Shown in pieces: positions 53,824-64,000 of a DNA stretch of 64,000 bases. A program made the position numbers and the translations under genes. The notes beneath the pieces are model-generated. The model saw only the letters and a list, made by a program, of their open reading frames with translations. It did no database searches and had not been told where the DNA came from. This DNA comes from Deltaproteobacteria bacterium. GTDB lineage: Bacteria; Desulfobacterota; Desulfarculia; Adiutricales; Adiutricaceae. Position 1 is the stretch's first letter; the number at the start of each line of letters is the position of its first letter. The DNA lies in the NCBI GenBank assembly GCA_031278635.1, contig JAITKA010000005.1:1-64000 (forward strand), given 5' to 3'.

Positions 53824-54870
53824 TCACCGTGGGGGCCCGCCAGGGGGGAACGGCGGGTAGCCGTGCGCCGTGGGCGGGAGTTGGCCGGCCGCGGCGGCCG
53901 AAACGGTGATAAGGCCAACGTGCTGGTTCCATTTCTGGAGCCCGTGTAGGAGCTCCCGCTCCAATACGCCCCTCTGGGCGGCGTAGAATTCCGTGATGAA
54001 CTGGCGCTCGTGGCCAGGCGGGATGGGATCGGGGTAGCCTATGCGGGCTTTTATTTTTTGGGCCACCAGGTCCAGGCCGGACAGGGGGGCCCCTTTGGGC
54101 ATGGGCAGCCCGTCGGCCCGGCGGAGCATGTCCTCCAGTATCCGGAGCTCGTGGTAGCCGTAGATGTCCAGCTGGGCGGGGGTGAAGGCGAAGGCGCCTT
54201 GGGCCGTGGGGGCGGCCTGGCTTAGATCCTCCAGCAGCGTCGGCTCGGGCCGGGTTATGACCATGGTCCCGCCGATGGTGTCGCCCAGCCTAAGGCGGTC
54301 ACGGGTTACGAGCGGGAGGAAGGAGGCCCCGATGACCCAGACGAAAAGGAGCCACGAGTAATCGCCGGTCGCCATCCCGGCCGGGACGGAGAAGAAGAAA
54401 TAAAGGGGGATGTAGTACTCCAGCTGCCTTGTGAGGTTCCTGGCCACGATGGCCGTGGGCGTCAGCTCGCCGCCGCGGCGGTTCACGACCATGATGCGGG
54501 CCATGGCCTTGCCGGGGGTCCTCCCGCGCCAGGCGAGCTCGAAAAAAATGAAGTAGACGTTGAAGACGATGAACGAGAGGAGTTTGGCCAGCGAGGAGGC
54601 CACATCGGGGGAAAAGTCGGTGGCCTCCAGGATGGCGTAAACGATGAACATGGCGAAGAGGATTATCAGCGTGTCGAACAGGAAGGCCGAGAAGCGGGCG
54701 TCGTGCGGGGCCAGGATCATGTGCAGGGTCAGGCCCTCGGGGCTCACGATGGTCCGCAGGAGGCGCGGGGGTTTCGCGGCCCCGGCCTGGGCGGGGGTGC
54801 GGGGGTCCCGGTTCCCGGAAGGGCGGGGGCCGGCCTGACGGGTGGGCCTTATGGGGGCGGCCTGGGTCAT
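53824..54870 (-). CDS. RDD-family membrane protein
   Basis: A 348-residue protein. After a basic Pro-rich head (1-40) residues about 50-200 form the RDD domain with three hydrophobic helices (FSAFLFDTLIILFAMFIVYAIL; LLSFIVFNVYFIFFELAWRGRTPGKAMARI; later LLFVWVIGASF) and the family Arg/Asp positions. Residues 210-348 are soluble and helical. RDD proteins are often ion-antiport or envelope-linked; the exact role is unknown. It overlaps the SpoIIM-like gene by 4 bp and ends the MoxR block. Confidence 0.88.
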   Translation of the reverse strand: MTQAAPIRPTRQAGPRPSGNRDPRTPAQAGAAKPPRLLRTIVSPEGLTLHMILAPHDARFSAFLFDTLIILFAMFIVYAILEATDFSPDVASSLAKLLSFIVFNVYFIFFELAWRGRTPGKAMARIMVVNRRGGELTPTAIVARNLTRQLEYYIPLYFFFSVPAGMATGDYSWLLFVWVIGASFLPLVTRDRLRLGDTIGGTMVITRPEPTLLEDLSQAAPTAQGAFAFTPAQLDIYGYHELRILEDMLRRADGLPMPKGAPLSGLDLVAQKIKARIGYPDPIPPGHERQFITEFYAAQRGVLERELLHGLQKWNQHVGLITVSAAAAGQLPPTAHGYPPFPPGGPPR

Positions 54871-55982
54871 GGGGCGCCGCCCGCGGGGTTGGCGGGGTCC
54901 TTTCGCCCGCTCATGAAGTACAGTAGCCAGAAGGCGCCCGTGGCGAGGGCTATGGCCAACCGGGTGACGGTGTTGTCGATCAGTTGCCGAAAGCAGCCTT
55001 CCAGGATGCCGGCCACGAAGAGCATGATTATGACCCCAATCATGACCGTCGCGGCGTCGCCGCCGCTTTTGCCGAGGTTCTCGAGCCTGGAGCCCTGGCC
55101 GGGCAGGATGATCTTCTCGGCGAGGCTAAGGCCCGCCGCCCCGGCCAGGACGATGGCCGCGAGTTCCGTCACCCCGTGGATGCACAGCCAGCCCATGAAC
55201 TCTATCCCCAGTCCCTTCTCGAAGTGAAGGGCGATGATGGAGCCCATCATCAGCCCGTTGGAAATGATGAGCATGACCGTGGGGATGCCCAGGAGAAAGC
55301 CGAAACTGAAGCAAAAGATGGCCACGATGGTGTTGTGGCGGAAGAGGAAGGTGGCGAAGTGGACCAGCGCCTCTTCCAGGCCGCGCCAGCCGCCATAAAT
55401 TTTTGCGGCCAGTTGCTCCCTCGTGGCCGAGAAATCGCGGCCCATGGCTAGGTCTCTGGAAATGAAAATATCGTAATTGCCGTTATCGATAACCACGGCC
55501 ATGTAGGCGGCTAGGGTCGAGAGGAAGGTCAGGACGAAAGCAATCAGGATATGGTATTTTAGGGCGCGAACGGAGCGGGGGAGACCGGTTTTGAAAAACT
55601 TACCGGCCAGCCCCAGGATGGAGTCCCTGGGCCCATAGACGGCCAGATAGGCCCTGAGCGACAGGGCCTCAAGGTAACCCACCAGGTAGCGGTCCAGGAT
55701 GGTGCCCCTGGCCACGGCCAGCGACGAGAGCTCGGCCTGGTAAAGCAAGGGCAGGTCCATGGCTTCCTTGTCGGTCAGGGAGTCAAGGCCCTTTTTCTCG
55801 AGCTTGGAGACCAGGGCCTCGAGCCTCAGCCAGCTCCCCTCCCGGCCTTTCCTGAAGCGGGCGCTGCGGATATGCGCGTCGGGCTGGTAGCCCTGGGCCG
55901 GGCCCACGGGGCCCCCGGGGCCCATTGGTCCCGCGGGGCCCATTGGGGACGCGGTCGGCGGGGTGTATTGGTTATGGGCCAT
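54867..55982 (-). CDS. Stage II sporulation protein M (SpoIIM/DUF95)-like membrane protein
   Basis: A 371-residue protein with a Pro/Gly-rich head, a helical soluble part (40-140) and about six membrane helices after residue 145. The pattern TFLFRHNTIVAIFCFSFGFLLGIPTVMLIISNGLMMGSIIA followed by IHGVTELAAIVLAGAAGL is the core of the SpoIIM/DUF95 family. Despite the name it is widespread in non-sporulating bacteria beside MoxR and DUF58 genes, as here. Start overlaps the DUF58 stop. Function probably membrane or secretion related, not established. Confidence 0.9.
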   Translation of the reverse strand: MAHNQYTPPTASPMGPAGPMGPGGPVGPAQGYQPDAHIRSARFRKGREGSWLRLEALVSKLEKKGLDSLTDKEAMDLPLLYQAELSSLAVARGTILDRYLVGYLEALSLRAYLAVYGPRDSILGLAGKFFKTGLPRSVRALKYHILIAFVLTFLSTLAAYMAVVIDNGNYDIFISRDLAMGRDFSATREQLAAKIYGGWRGLEEALVHFATFLFRHNTIVAIFCFSFGFLLGIPTVMLIISNGLMMGSIIALHFEKGLGIEFMGWLCIHGVTELAAIVLAGAAGLSLAEKIILPGQGSRLENLGKSGGDAATVMIGVIIMLFVAGILEGCFRQLIDNTVTRLAIALATGAFWLLYFMSGRKDPANPAGGAP

Positions 55983-57300
55983 CAGAGTAGGCCCCTCCGT
56001 TTTATGGCCAGGTACTTGTTCAGGATGGCCGCCGAGAGGGCCTTGGGCGGGACGTTCACGGCCTGGACGCCGAGCCTGGTCAGCCTCTCCAGGACGATGG
56101 CCCTGTCGCGGATGAAGGAATCGGCGATGACGGAGCCGGCGATGTCCAGGGCGCTCCTGGGCTCCCTGTCCCTATGGCTTTCCAGGATGGGGTCGGGCGA
56201 GCAGACGAAAATGACCGAGTGTTTCTTGGAAAGGGAATTGAGGGCCTCGATCATGAACTCGGCGGAAATGTGGTCGATGAACTCGGTGAAAAAAATAATC
56301 AGCGAGCGATGGGGGACCCTCGCCCGGAGATCGGCCATGCAGGCGGCGAAATTCGTCTCTTCGTGGCTGTAATTAAGGCCGGCGGTGAAGGCCTGGAGGC
56401 GCGAGAAGAACGAGCGCCCCTGGCCCGGTTTCAAGAAGGCGTTGAAAGTCATGGCGAAATCCGCCGCCCCGACCATGTCGCCGCTCAGGAGGCCGACCCA
56501 GGCCATGAGGAGGGCGGCCCTGACGTAATGATCGAGCTTGGGCAGGCCGTAAACGGGCTCCCGCATCAGCCTCCCGGTGTCGAAGGCCAATATGACGTGG
56601 TGGTTCCTTTCCTGCCTGAACTCCTTGGCCAAAAGCTTGTGGTGGCGGGCCGAGCGCTTCCAGTCGATGAAACGGTTATCCATGCCCTGGTAATATTCCG
56701 CCAGGGAGTCGAACTCGGTGCCCTCGCCCCTGAAAGGCTGGAGCTTCAGGCCCGGATCGGTCTCCCTCAGGAAAAACGAGAGGGCCTTCTCGTGGAGCCC
56801 CACGACCGACTGGATCGAGTCGGCGGTGAGCCCGCGCATGTCTACGGCCCTTTTGAAATAACACAGCCCGAGCGGGCCCGGCCAGCGAAGCCACAGGGTG
56901 CGGTACTCGATCCTGCCCCTCCGCCCGGGGCGCACGGAAACGGCCAGATCCAGGGACTTGCCAGGCATGGTCCCGGCGACGGCGGGGCCCGCGGCGTCGC
57001 TCAGGGGGCCGGCCAGCTCGAGGGCGGCCTCGAAGCGGGGGCCGTAGCCCAGGGCCTTTTCCGTGGCCCTGAGGCGCACGGTCACCTTGGCCTCCTGGCC
57101 GACGGGTATGGTGGCCGGGTACTCGTGATTGACCTCGATTGCCATGGTTTTGCCGAGGAGGTAATCCAGGGCCAGGAGGGCCAGGCAAGCGAGCGGGTAG
57201 ACGAGGGCCCAAAAGGGCTGGCTCCCGAAACCGGCCAAAAGCAAGGCGGCCAGGGGCACCGAGACGGCGAACAGCCAGGCCAGCCTGACGGTGGGGCGGG

Positions 57301-57304
<4 letters not shown>
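55982..57304 (-). CDS. DUF58 protein
   Basis: A 440-residue protein with two hydrophobic helices at the N-terminus (about 8-45) and a DUF58 core: LAEYYQGMDNRFIDWKRSARHHKLLAKEF near 205, followed by a von Willebrand A-like part with HVILAFDTGRLM (partial MIDAS) near 240. DUF58 proteins are usual partners of MoxR AAA ATPases, perhaps as metal-binding adaptors. It overlaps the moxR stop by 4 bp (ATGA), so translation is coupled. Confidence 0.92.
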
Positions 57305-58257
<953 letters not shown>

Positions 58258-59516
58258 TTTCCAGCTCCTTGCGGAATTTATAAAGTTTGGCCGCGCGGTC
58301 GAGCATGGCTTGCCCGGAATTGCCGGCCCTGGCCTTGGCGCCCATGGCCTTTAGGGAAGAGAGGCCGGGGCTCACGCCCTTGGCCCTGGCCGCCCGGTCA
58401 AGCCAGCGCGTCAAGTCGTCGTCGGGGAGAGCCGGGGCGTGGAGGGCCTTTCCGGCCCACTGGACGGTCATCCTCCGGTAGGCCTCCAGGACCGCCGGCA
58501 GCAAATTGGGCCTGGCCATTAACCTGGAGCTATTTTCTATCAGTTTCGACTTGCCGAAAGCGACCCCCTGGGGGACGGGGACCGCGCCCCCGAAACGTTT
58601 GCCGAGGGCGGCGGCGAAAATGATGGCCGAGCAAACGATCAGGATGGTCACGATTATCAAGGGATACTCGAGAAGCGGCCCGAAAACGGGGGAGCCCGAG
58701 AAATCGCCCTGGGGGTTGCCGGTCAAGGCCTCGAAAAAGGCCACCCGGTCGGACAGGCGCTCCCGCCCGACGACGTAGCCGATCAGGCCCAGGGTGAAGG
58801 CGGCGTTCTCGCCCTGGCCAAGGCCCATGTTGTTGGCCACGTCCGGATCGGAGACGGCGTAAACGACCATTTTTGCCGTCTCGAAGCGCCCGACCAGGAT
58901 GCCCCCGGGCGCCCAGACGATGGGCTCCACGCCCAGGCCGTCGTTGGCGCACCAGAGCTGGATTTCCCCCTGGCCCGCCGGTGCCGGGCCATCGAAGGCC
59001 AACGAAAACCCCTCGGGCCCTGGCCAGGGGACCCTTTCGACCACCGGGACCATGGTCCGTTCCATCATGAGCGAGATGGCCCATTCCGGTAACGACTTGT
59101 CCGCAAGGCTCTCCTCGGCCACCCAACCGGCCACGTCCGGGTGGCTCGAGTAACCCCACTTGTTGGCGAAAACCAAGGCCGTTAGCTTCCCGCCGGAGTG
59201 GCGCTCGTTGGCCTTATCGTAGATGATGGCGGAGATGCCGTTGACCACAAGCGTCAGCTCGCCGACCTGGCCGTGATCGGAAGTCCGCCCCAAGCGCCTG
59301 ACGCCCTGGTCCCCGTTTGCACCCAACATATCGTACAGTCCTGCGAAACCCACGGCAGATGGCGATAAAATAGTGTCCTTCGGGGCATATTTTGAGATGC
59401 CGTTTTTGGGTTTAAGTTGCGGCACCACGAGAAATATCAAAACCAGGCCGACGGCGATGGTCGCGACCAGGATAAGGACGCCGATAAAAGTCGGATCGTA
59501 TTTTTTCCGCTCGCTC

Positions 59517-59636
59517 AAAGGCTTTCCCAAAAATAAACGGCTGGCCCTGGGGCTTGGTTGTGGCCCCCCACGCCCAAAGGCTTTCCCGGAGATAAACGGC
59601 TGGCCTAGGGTTTGGTTGTGGCCCCGGACAAGATGG
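59517..59636. repeat. 60-bp tandem duplication at a gene junction
   Basis: Copies at about 59517-59576 and 59577-59636 share AAAGGCTTTCCC, ATAAACGGCTGGCC and TTGGTTGTGGCCCC blocks at 60-bp spacing. The right copy contains the last codons and stop of the DUF4129 gene, the left copy the start of the DUF4350 gene. Confidence 0.85.
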
Positions 59637-60330
59637 CCAGGAAGCCGTCGAAGGTATCCCTCAGGCCGCGGTACTGGTCCATGTCGGGCCTGAGCCCCCC
59701 AAACCACGTGGGCTCGACGGCCCCGACGATTTGGCCCAGGGATTGGGTGGCGGCGGGGGCCAGGTTGAGGGAATCGACTATCTCCCGGCTGGTGAAGGAG
59801 CTGGGGAGGGCGACGTTGGCCCGTTTTTTTAACTCCTCGATGGTCTCCAGCAAAAGGAGGTGCATGGCCTCGACTATGCGCCCCTGGCCGGCCAGGTCGT
59901 CGGCCTTCAGTCCCGTGTCGATCAGCGCCTTGGTGTCGATGTCGCCATCGGCCGCCTTTACCCCCGGGTCTTTCTTTGGCGCGGCTTTTATCGCCCCCAC
60001 TATGGCCTTGAAGAGCAAATAAAGGAGGATGACGGCCGTGGCCACGGCCATGACGATGAAGGGCTCCCTGGGGATTTTGGCCAAGAAACGTTGACGGGGC
60101 GGGGCCGGGCCCCCTTTCTCGGTCTGGAGGTTATACCGCTTGACCGAGCGCCGGAAGGTCTCGCCGGCCTTGGACGCGTCGGCCCAGGCCGGCGGCGCCG
60201 AAGGCTCCCCCGGAGCCGCCTGGGCCCAAAGGGCCCCCGGGGCCAAAAGCAGGCAGGCCAAAACGAGGGCGGCCCCCGCCCGGGCGGGGGTTTTGAAAAA
60301 ACCCGAAAGGTTGGAGGGCTCGTGGGCCAT
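59605..60330 (-). CDS. Exported/anchored DUF4129 protein
   Basis: A 241-residue protein. Residues 1-37 are a signal peptide or anchor (LVLACLLLAPGALWAQ). One more membrane helix lies near 90-113 (FIVMAVATAVILLYLLFKAIVG). The C-terminal cytoplasmic part (about 140-235) is the DUF4129 domain: GRIVEAMHLLLLETIEEL, LPSSFTSREIVDSL and WFGGLRPDMDQYRGLRDTF. First gene of the MoxR block. Its C-terminal end lies in the 60-bp tandem duplication. Confidence 0.85.
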   Translation of the reverse strand: MAHEPSNLSGFFKTPARAGAALVLACLLLAPGALWAQAAPGEPSAPPAWADASKAGETFRRSVKRYNLQTEKGGPAPPRQRFLAKIPREPFIVMAVATAVILLYLLFKAIVGAIKAAPKKDPGVKAADGDIDTKALIDTGLKADDLAGQGRIVEAMHLLLLETIEELKKRANVALPSSFTSREIVDSLNLAPAATQSLGQIVGAVEPTWFGGLRPDMDQYRGLRDTFDGFLAILSGATTKP

Positions 60331-60451
60331 GTTCCCGCGTTGAGTAAAAATGTAAGGGGCGAAAGGGTTTTTGGCGCGATAACCGTGTGATTGCTGGGAT
60401 GATTCTAGCCCAGAGGGGTGGGCTTGTCAAATAGGCCGGTGGGGTCGGTCA

Positions 60452-62317
60452 TTAGGAGGGGAGGCTTGGGTCGGGCTCGGTGAGGTTCAGGCTTTCCTCG
60501 TAGCGGGGGATGATCTCGGAGGGGGGGCCGGAGGCGACGATGCGGCCGGCGTCCATCCAGTGGATTATGTCGCAGTCGAGCACGGTGGTCAGGCGGTGGG
60601 CGATGACTATGGTGGTCATCTGGCCCTTGACGTTGTGGATGGTGTTCCGGATGGCGTTTTCGTTGGCCTGGTCAAGGGCGCTTGTGGCCTCATCGAAGAT
60701 GATGACCTCGGGCTTGGCGAAGAGGGCCCTGGCTATGGCCACCCGCTGGGCCTCGCCCCCGGAGAGCGAGCGGCCGGAGGATCCGGCCAGCTCGATATCG
60801 AGGTTTTTGGGGTCCCTGACGACGAAATCAAGGGCGGCCAGCTTGCAGGCGGCCAGGACCTTGCCGCGGTCGTAATCCCGGCCCCATTCGCTGAAGGCCA
60901 CGTTGTCGGCGAGGGTCCCCTCCATGAGCAGGGGGTTTTGGGGGACGTAGCCGAGCTTGAGGAGATAGGCCGCCCGGGCCGAGGGGGTCGGTTCCTTTCC
61001 GTCGATCTCGAATATGCCCCCCGTGGGGGAGACCAGGCCCGAGAGGAGGAGGGCCAGGGTGCTTTTCCCCGCCCCGGAGGGCCCTATGAGGCCGACGTTT
61101 TGGCCCTTCCCGATGGTGATGCTGACGTTTTTCAGGATGAGGTCCTGGGTGTCCGGGTAGTGGAAGTAGGCCTTTTTCAGGGTCAGGGTCTCCCGGAACT
61201 CGAAATCCGGGTCCGGCTCGGGCAGGGGCTCGGGATCCTCTTTGGCGAAGCCCTCCAGGAGATCCAGGCACAGCATGCCCCTCTGCCTGTTGCCCCGGAT
61301 GGCCACGCTGTAGGCGAGGCTCCTCGTGACTATCGGGAGTATCCTCCAGGCGGTGAGCATCAGTATCGAGGCGGCGGCGACTATCTCCTCCATGGGGATG
61401 TGCCGCGAGAGCATGTAGATAACCAGGCCGCCTATGGTACAAAAACCCACGCATTCCATGATTATCGAGGGTATGTAGGTACTAAAGGTGACAAAGATCC
61501 TAGCTTTAAGGCCTTTGTTTATGGCATGTTCCATTTTCTGGATGGCCATATCCTGCTGGTGGTAGGTGATTATCTCCCTGACGCCTTTGGTCATGGCCAG
61601 CATGACCATGTTTTCCTCCACCGAGGTCTCGGTGTGGATTTTCCCGGCCCTGTCGAGGTGGTTTTTGATGGAGGTATAGAGGGCCAGGCTCGAGACGGAG
61701 AAGCAGACCACGACCACCAGGGTAAGCTTGGGCTGGGCGATGAACAGGCTGACGAAAAGGAACAGGCAGCAGATGATGTTGGTGTATAGCGATAAAAGCT
61801 GCACCGTTAGGCTGGCTAGGGCATCCCTTAGGAGTATTTTATGGACTATGCCCGAGCTCTCGGCGGATATATGCCAGTAATATGACTTACTCAGGAAGCG
61901 TTTTATGGTCTCCCTGGCTGCGTAATTTGCGACTTTCTCGGAATATGACGTGGTGGAGTGACTGGTAATGGCCGACAAAACGCTCTTGAGGCAGACGAAA
62001 AGGATCATGAAGGAGCTGGTGAAACCGACCATCCTCCTCGGGGTGGAGACGTAATCGCCCAGGGGCGGGACCAAATCGAGAAAGGCCCGGACCAGGAAAT
62101 GGTTCATGGCCGCCTCGGGCGAGGCCACGCTGATGGCGAAAAGGGAGAGGACCAGAAGGGTGAGCGTCTCGGTCATGGCCGAGGTCACCTGGAGGAAAAA
62201 GACGAACCAGTAGGAGAATTTAAGGCGCCTGGGCAAGACCCGGTAGATGCGCAGGCTGTCGCTGACGATGAAGTCCCAGAACATGCCGGGCAACTTATGC
62301 GGCCAGACGAATTTCAT
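60452..62317 (-). CDS. ABC transporter with fused permease and ATPase
   Basis: A 621-residue type IV ABC half-transporter. Residues about 30-340 contain five to six membrane helices; residues about 370-600 form the ATPase with Walker A GPSGAGKST (about 412), signature SLSGGEAQRVAIARAL (about 515), Walker B VIIFDEATSALD (about 540) and the switch His in VIAHRLTT. The layout is of lipid or oligosaccharide exporters (MsbA/PglK type). It overlaps the end of lgt by 4 bp, so both are co-expressed. The cargo is not evident. Confidence 0.92.
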   Translation of the reverse strand: MKFVWPHKLPGMFWDFIVSDSLRIYRVLPRRLKFSYWFVFFLQVTSAMTETLTLLVLSLFAISVASPEAAMNHFLVRAFLDLVPPLGDYVSTPRRMVGFTSSFMILFVCLKSVLSAITSHSTTSYSEKVANYAARETIKRFLSKSYYWHISAESSGIVHKILLRDALASLTVQLLSLYTNIICCLFLFVSLFIAQPKLTLVVVVCFSVSSLALYTSIKNHLDRAGKIHTETSVEENMVMLAMTKGVREIITYHQQDMAIQKMEHAINKGLKARIFVTFSTYIPSIIMECVGFCTIGGLVIYMLSRHIPMEEIVAAASILMLTAWRILPIVTRSLAYSVAIRGNRQRGMLCLDLLEGFAKEDPEPLPEPDPDFEFRETLTLKKAYFHYPDTQDLILKNVSITIGKGQNVGLIGPSGAGKSTLALLLSGLVSPTGGIFEIDGKEPTPSARAAYLLKLGYVPQNPLLMEGTLADNVAFSEWGRDYDRGKVLAACKLAALDFVVRDPKNLDIELAGSSGRSLSGGEAQRVAIARALFAKPEVIIFDEATSALDQANENAIRNTIHNVKGQMTTIVIAHRLTTVLDCDIIHWMDAGRIVASGPPSEIIPRYEESLNLTEPDPSLPS

Positions 62318-63219
62318 CTCTTACCCTTGGCCCTTGGCCGCTGGCCCCGGCCCTTTTTCGGGCCGGCGGGCCCCGGCCCGGCCGGCTTGCGAGGCTCCCG
62401 GCCCTGGACCGGGAGATCCCGGACCGGGCGCTTGAGGCAATAAGCCAGAAGGATTACGCCGATGGCCAGCATCGGGAGCGACAGGATCTGGCCGCGGCTA
62501 AGGAAAAGCTGGTCGTTCGCTCCCTGGCGCTCCTTTATGAACTCCACCAGGAAGCGCCCCAGGAAATAGAGGATCAAAAACAGGGCCGAGAGGACCCCGC
62601 GGGGCCGGTTTTGGCGGCCCAGGAGGCGGTCGGCCGCCCCCAGGGCGGCCAGGACGAAAAGGCCCATGGCGAACTCGACCAGCTGGCTGGGGTAGCGGGG
62701 CGGGCAGAGCTCGGGCGGCAGCTGCTCGTAGACGGGGAACCTGACCCCGAACGGGCCGTCGGTTACCCGGCCCACGATCTCGGAGTTGAAAAAATTGCCC
62801 AGCCTGACCATGGCCGCCCCCAGGGCGGCGGAAAAGGAGAAGCGGTCGGTCACGGCCAAAACGGGCAGCCGGTGCCTTTTGGCGTACCAGATAAGGGCCA
62901 GCGCAAGGCCGATGGTCGCCCCGTGACTGGCGAGGCCCCCCTCCCAGACCCTGAACAGCCAGGCGGGGTCCCTAAGCAGCCGGTCTATATTATAAAAGAG
63001 GACGTGCCCCAGGCGGGCCCCAAGGATAAGCCCGACGAAGCCCGGCAGGATGATGTCGTAGGCGTCGTCGGCGGTCCCCCCGGCCCGTCTCGTCTGGCGG
63101 TAAAAGAGGACGAAGCCCCCCAAAAAGACCAGGGAAAATATGAGGCCGTAATAGCGGACGGCAAGCCCCGTCCCAGGGACCTGAAACAATACCGGATCGA
63201 TGTCCCAAACGAGAGCCAT
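62314..63219 (-). CDS. lgt: Prolipoprotein diacylglyceryl transferase
   Basis: A 301-residue inner-membrane enzyme that moves diacylglyceryl from phosphatidylglycerol to the lipobox Cys of prolipoproteins, such as the one at 28918-29529. Seven membrane helices are predicted. Catalytic motifs are present: WEGGLASHGATIG with the conserved His near 96, and the Lgt signature RLGNFFNSEIVGR near 138. FLVEFIKERQ near 236 also fits. The last 35 residues are a Lys/Arg/Pro/Gly-rich cytoplasmic tail, longer than usual. First gene of the pair with the ABC transporter. Confidence 0.94.
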   Translation of the reverse strand: MALVWDIDPVLFQVPGTGLAVRYYGLIFSLVFLGGFVLFYRQTRRAGGTADDAYDIILPGFVGLILGARLGHVLFYNIDRLLRDPAWLFRVWEGGLASHGATIGLALALIWYAKRHRLPVLAVTDRFSFSAALGAAMVRLGNFFNSEIVGRVTDGPFGVRFPVYEQLPPELCPPRYPSQLVEFAMGLFVLAALGAADRLLGRQNRPRGVLSALFLILYFLGRFLVEFIKERQGANDQLFLSRGQILSLPMLAIGVILLAYCLKRPVRDLPVQGREPRKPAGPGPAGPKKGRGQRPRAKGKR

Positions 63220-63273
63220 GGCGCGAGTCCGCTAACCTCCCCAAAAACCCAAATAAGCCTGGGTAAAAACGCG

Positions 63274-63363
63274 AATGATGTGGGGCTATGCCCCCGTGGC
63301 CGGGCCGGCCGCCCCGAAAATGATGTGGGGCTATGCCCCCGTGGACGGGCCGGCCGCCCCGAA
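63274..63363. repeat. 45-bp tandem repeat, two copies
   Basis: Copies at 63274-63318 and 63319-63363 differ at only one or two bases. Each includes GGGGCTATGCCCC and GGGCCGGCCGCCCC palindromes. Located between lgt and the OmpA-family gene. Confidence 0.85.
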
Positions 63364-63410
63364 ATGGTCACACGGAACGGCCCCCTGATCAAAAACGGGC
63401 CGGGCTAAGA

Positions 63411-63445
63411 AAAAATCCAGGGCCCTTGCGGGACCCTGGATTTTT
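63411..63445 (-). terminator. Terminator of the OmpA-family gene (bidirectional)
   Basis: AAAAATCCAGGG and CCCTGGATTTTT form a perfect 12-bp stem with an inner CCC/GGG extension; T-tracts end both strands. It lies 52 bp beyond the OmpA stop. Confidence 0.88.
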
Positions 63446-63497
63446 CAAGGGTTATCCACGGGGCCCCGGGGGGACCCCTTTGGGAAAACGCGGTCGA

Positions 63498-64000
63498 TTA
63501 CTGGACGTCGGATCCGGTGAAGACGCCAACCACGCGGCGGTTTTCGGCCCGGCCGGCGGCGGTGTCGTTATCGGCGACCGGCCTGGACTCGCCATAGCCA
63601 ACCGAGGTGACCTTGCCGGGGCTGACGCCGAAGTTGGAGACCAGGACGTTGCGGACGGCGTTCGCCCGGCGCTCCGAGAGCCTCTGGTTGTAATCGTCGT
63701 TACCGATGCTGTCGGTGTGGCCCTCGACCACGGCGGTGGAGCCGGGATGGGCGTTCAGGAAGTCGGCGACTTTCTTGACCTCGGGCAGGTAAGCCTTCTT
63801 GACGACGGCCCTGTCGAAGTCAAACTTGATATCCATGCGGATGGTCACGGTGATGGGGCAGCCATCGGCGTCGACCCTGTAGCCGGCGGGGGTCCCGGGG
63901 CACTTGTCGTAGGGATCGCAGACGCCGTCGCCGTCCTCATCGCGGCAAACGGGATTGGCGCCAACCTGGAAGGTCAGACCGGCGGTGATGGCCGGGGCGT
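63498..64000 (-). CDS. OmpA-family outer membrane protein, partial (5' end beyond window)
   Basis: The C-terminal 166 residues are visible; the frame is open to the window edge, so the start lies outside. The first visible part (AGLTFQVG) looks like the last strand of a beta-barrel. Then comes a thrombospondin type 3 calcium-binding repeat with paired Cys (CRDEDGDGVCDPYDKCPGTPAG). The rest is an OmpA C-terminal peptidoglycan-binding domain: DIKFDFDRAVVK, VVEGHTDSIGNDDYNQRLSERRANAVRN and GYGESRPVADNDTAAGRAENRRV. It anchors the outer membrane to peptidoglycan. An internal ATG at 63848 is not the true start. Confidence 0.9.
   Translation of the reverse strand, partial: APAITAGLTFQVGANPVCRDEDGDGVCDPYDKCPGTPAGYRVDADGCPITVTIRMDIKFDFDRAVVKKAYLPEVKKVADFLNAHPGSTAVVEGHTDSIGNDDYNQRLSERRANAVRNVLVSNFGVSPGKVTSVGYGESRPVADNDTAAGRAENRRVVGVFTGSDVQ

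Overview
The window is chromosomal DNA of a Gram-negative bacterium, most likely an anaerobe of the Desulfobacterota/deltaproteobacterial type. The outer membrane is shown by a giant autotransporter, an OmpA-family protein and several predicted lipid- or envelope-linked genes. A fermentation-style acyl-CoA/acyl-phosphate gene set and the absence of respiratory oxidases point to anaerobic life. Coding regions are mostly GC-rich, but spacers are long and AT-rich with many decayed repeats, as often seen in host- or gut-associated lineages. The taxonomic call is inference from gene content only.

Layout. 1-11.3 kb: a secreted Sel1-repeat protein and a 3137-residue S8-subtilase autotransporter whose catalytic Asp position holds Glu. 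12.0-15.0 kb (minus): a possible operon of a DUF4405 b-type cytochrome-like membrane protein, an exported flavodoxin, an exported FGE-fold protein without the catalytic cysteines, and a CMD-cupin fusion. 15.1-17.5 kb: a non-coding stretch with tRNA-Lys(TTT) and tRNA-Glu(TTC) on the minus strand and several terminators. 17.5-21.2 kb: an unrecognised 1233-residue acidic protein with six 45-residue repeats. 21.3-23.6 kb (minus): mtaB and a radical SAM/SPASM protein. 24.0-29.5 kb (minus): a four-gene operon resembling the cell-shape peptidoglycan trimming system (Csd4-like M99 carboxypeptidase with the atypical Gln zinc ligand, YkuD protein with two NTF2-like domains, a membrane-anchored protein and a lipoprotein).

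29.5-32.3 kb is a 2.8-kb spacer with decayed repeats, a GC-rich island that could be structured RNA, and a 260-bp tandem duplication just ahead of the next cluster. 32.3-41.9 kb is a catabolic cluster: CoA-acylating aldehyde dehydrogenase, Ptb-like phosphotransacylase, Buk-like kinase, two MFS transporters, an iron-type alcohol dehydrogenase, an AraC-type regulator and a convergent DUF1537 kinase-family gene. Together they can take an alcohol to an aldehyde, acyl-CoA, acyl phosphate and acid with ATP gain (or the reverse); the substrate is not shown by the sequence. 42.8-45.7 kb holds a LysR gene diverging from an acetyltransferase, an SDR and a cyclophilin-like protein, with a symmetric LysR box between them. 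46.1-51.8 kb: a lone secreted protein flanked by a diverged direct repeat, then an HD-GYP response regulator and a large hybrid histidine kinase (c-di-GMP signalling).

53.1-64.0 kb: cmk, then a minus-strand block DUF4129-DUF4350-MoxR-DUF58-SpoIIM-RDD (a MoxR chaperone/envelope module), an ABC exporter overlapping lgt, and the 3' part of an OmpA-family gene that runs off the right edge. No CRISPR array, intact transposase or rRNA was seen.
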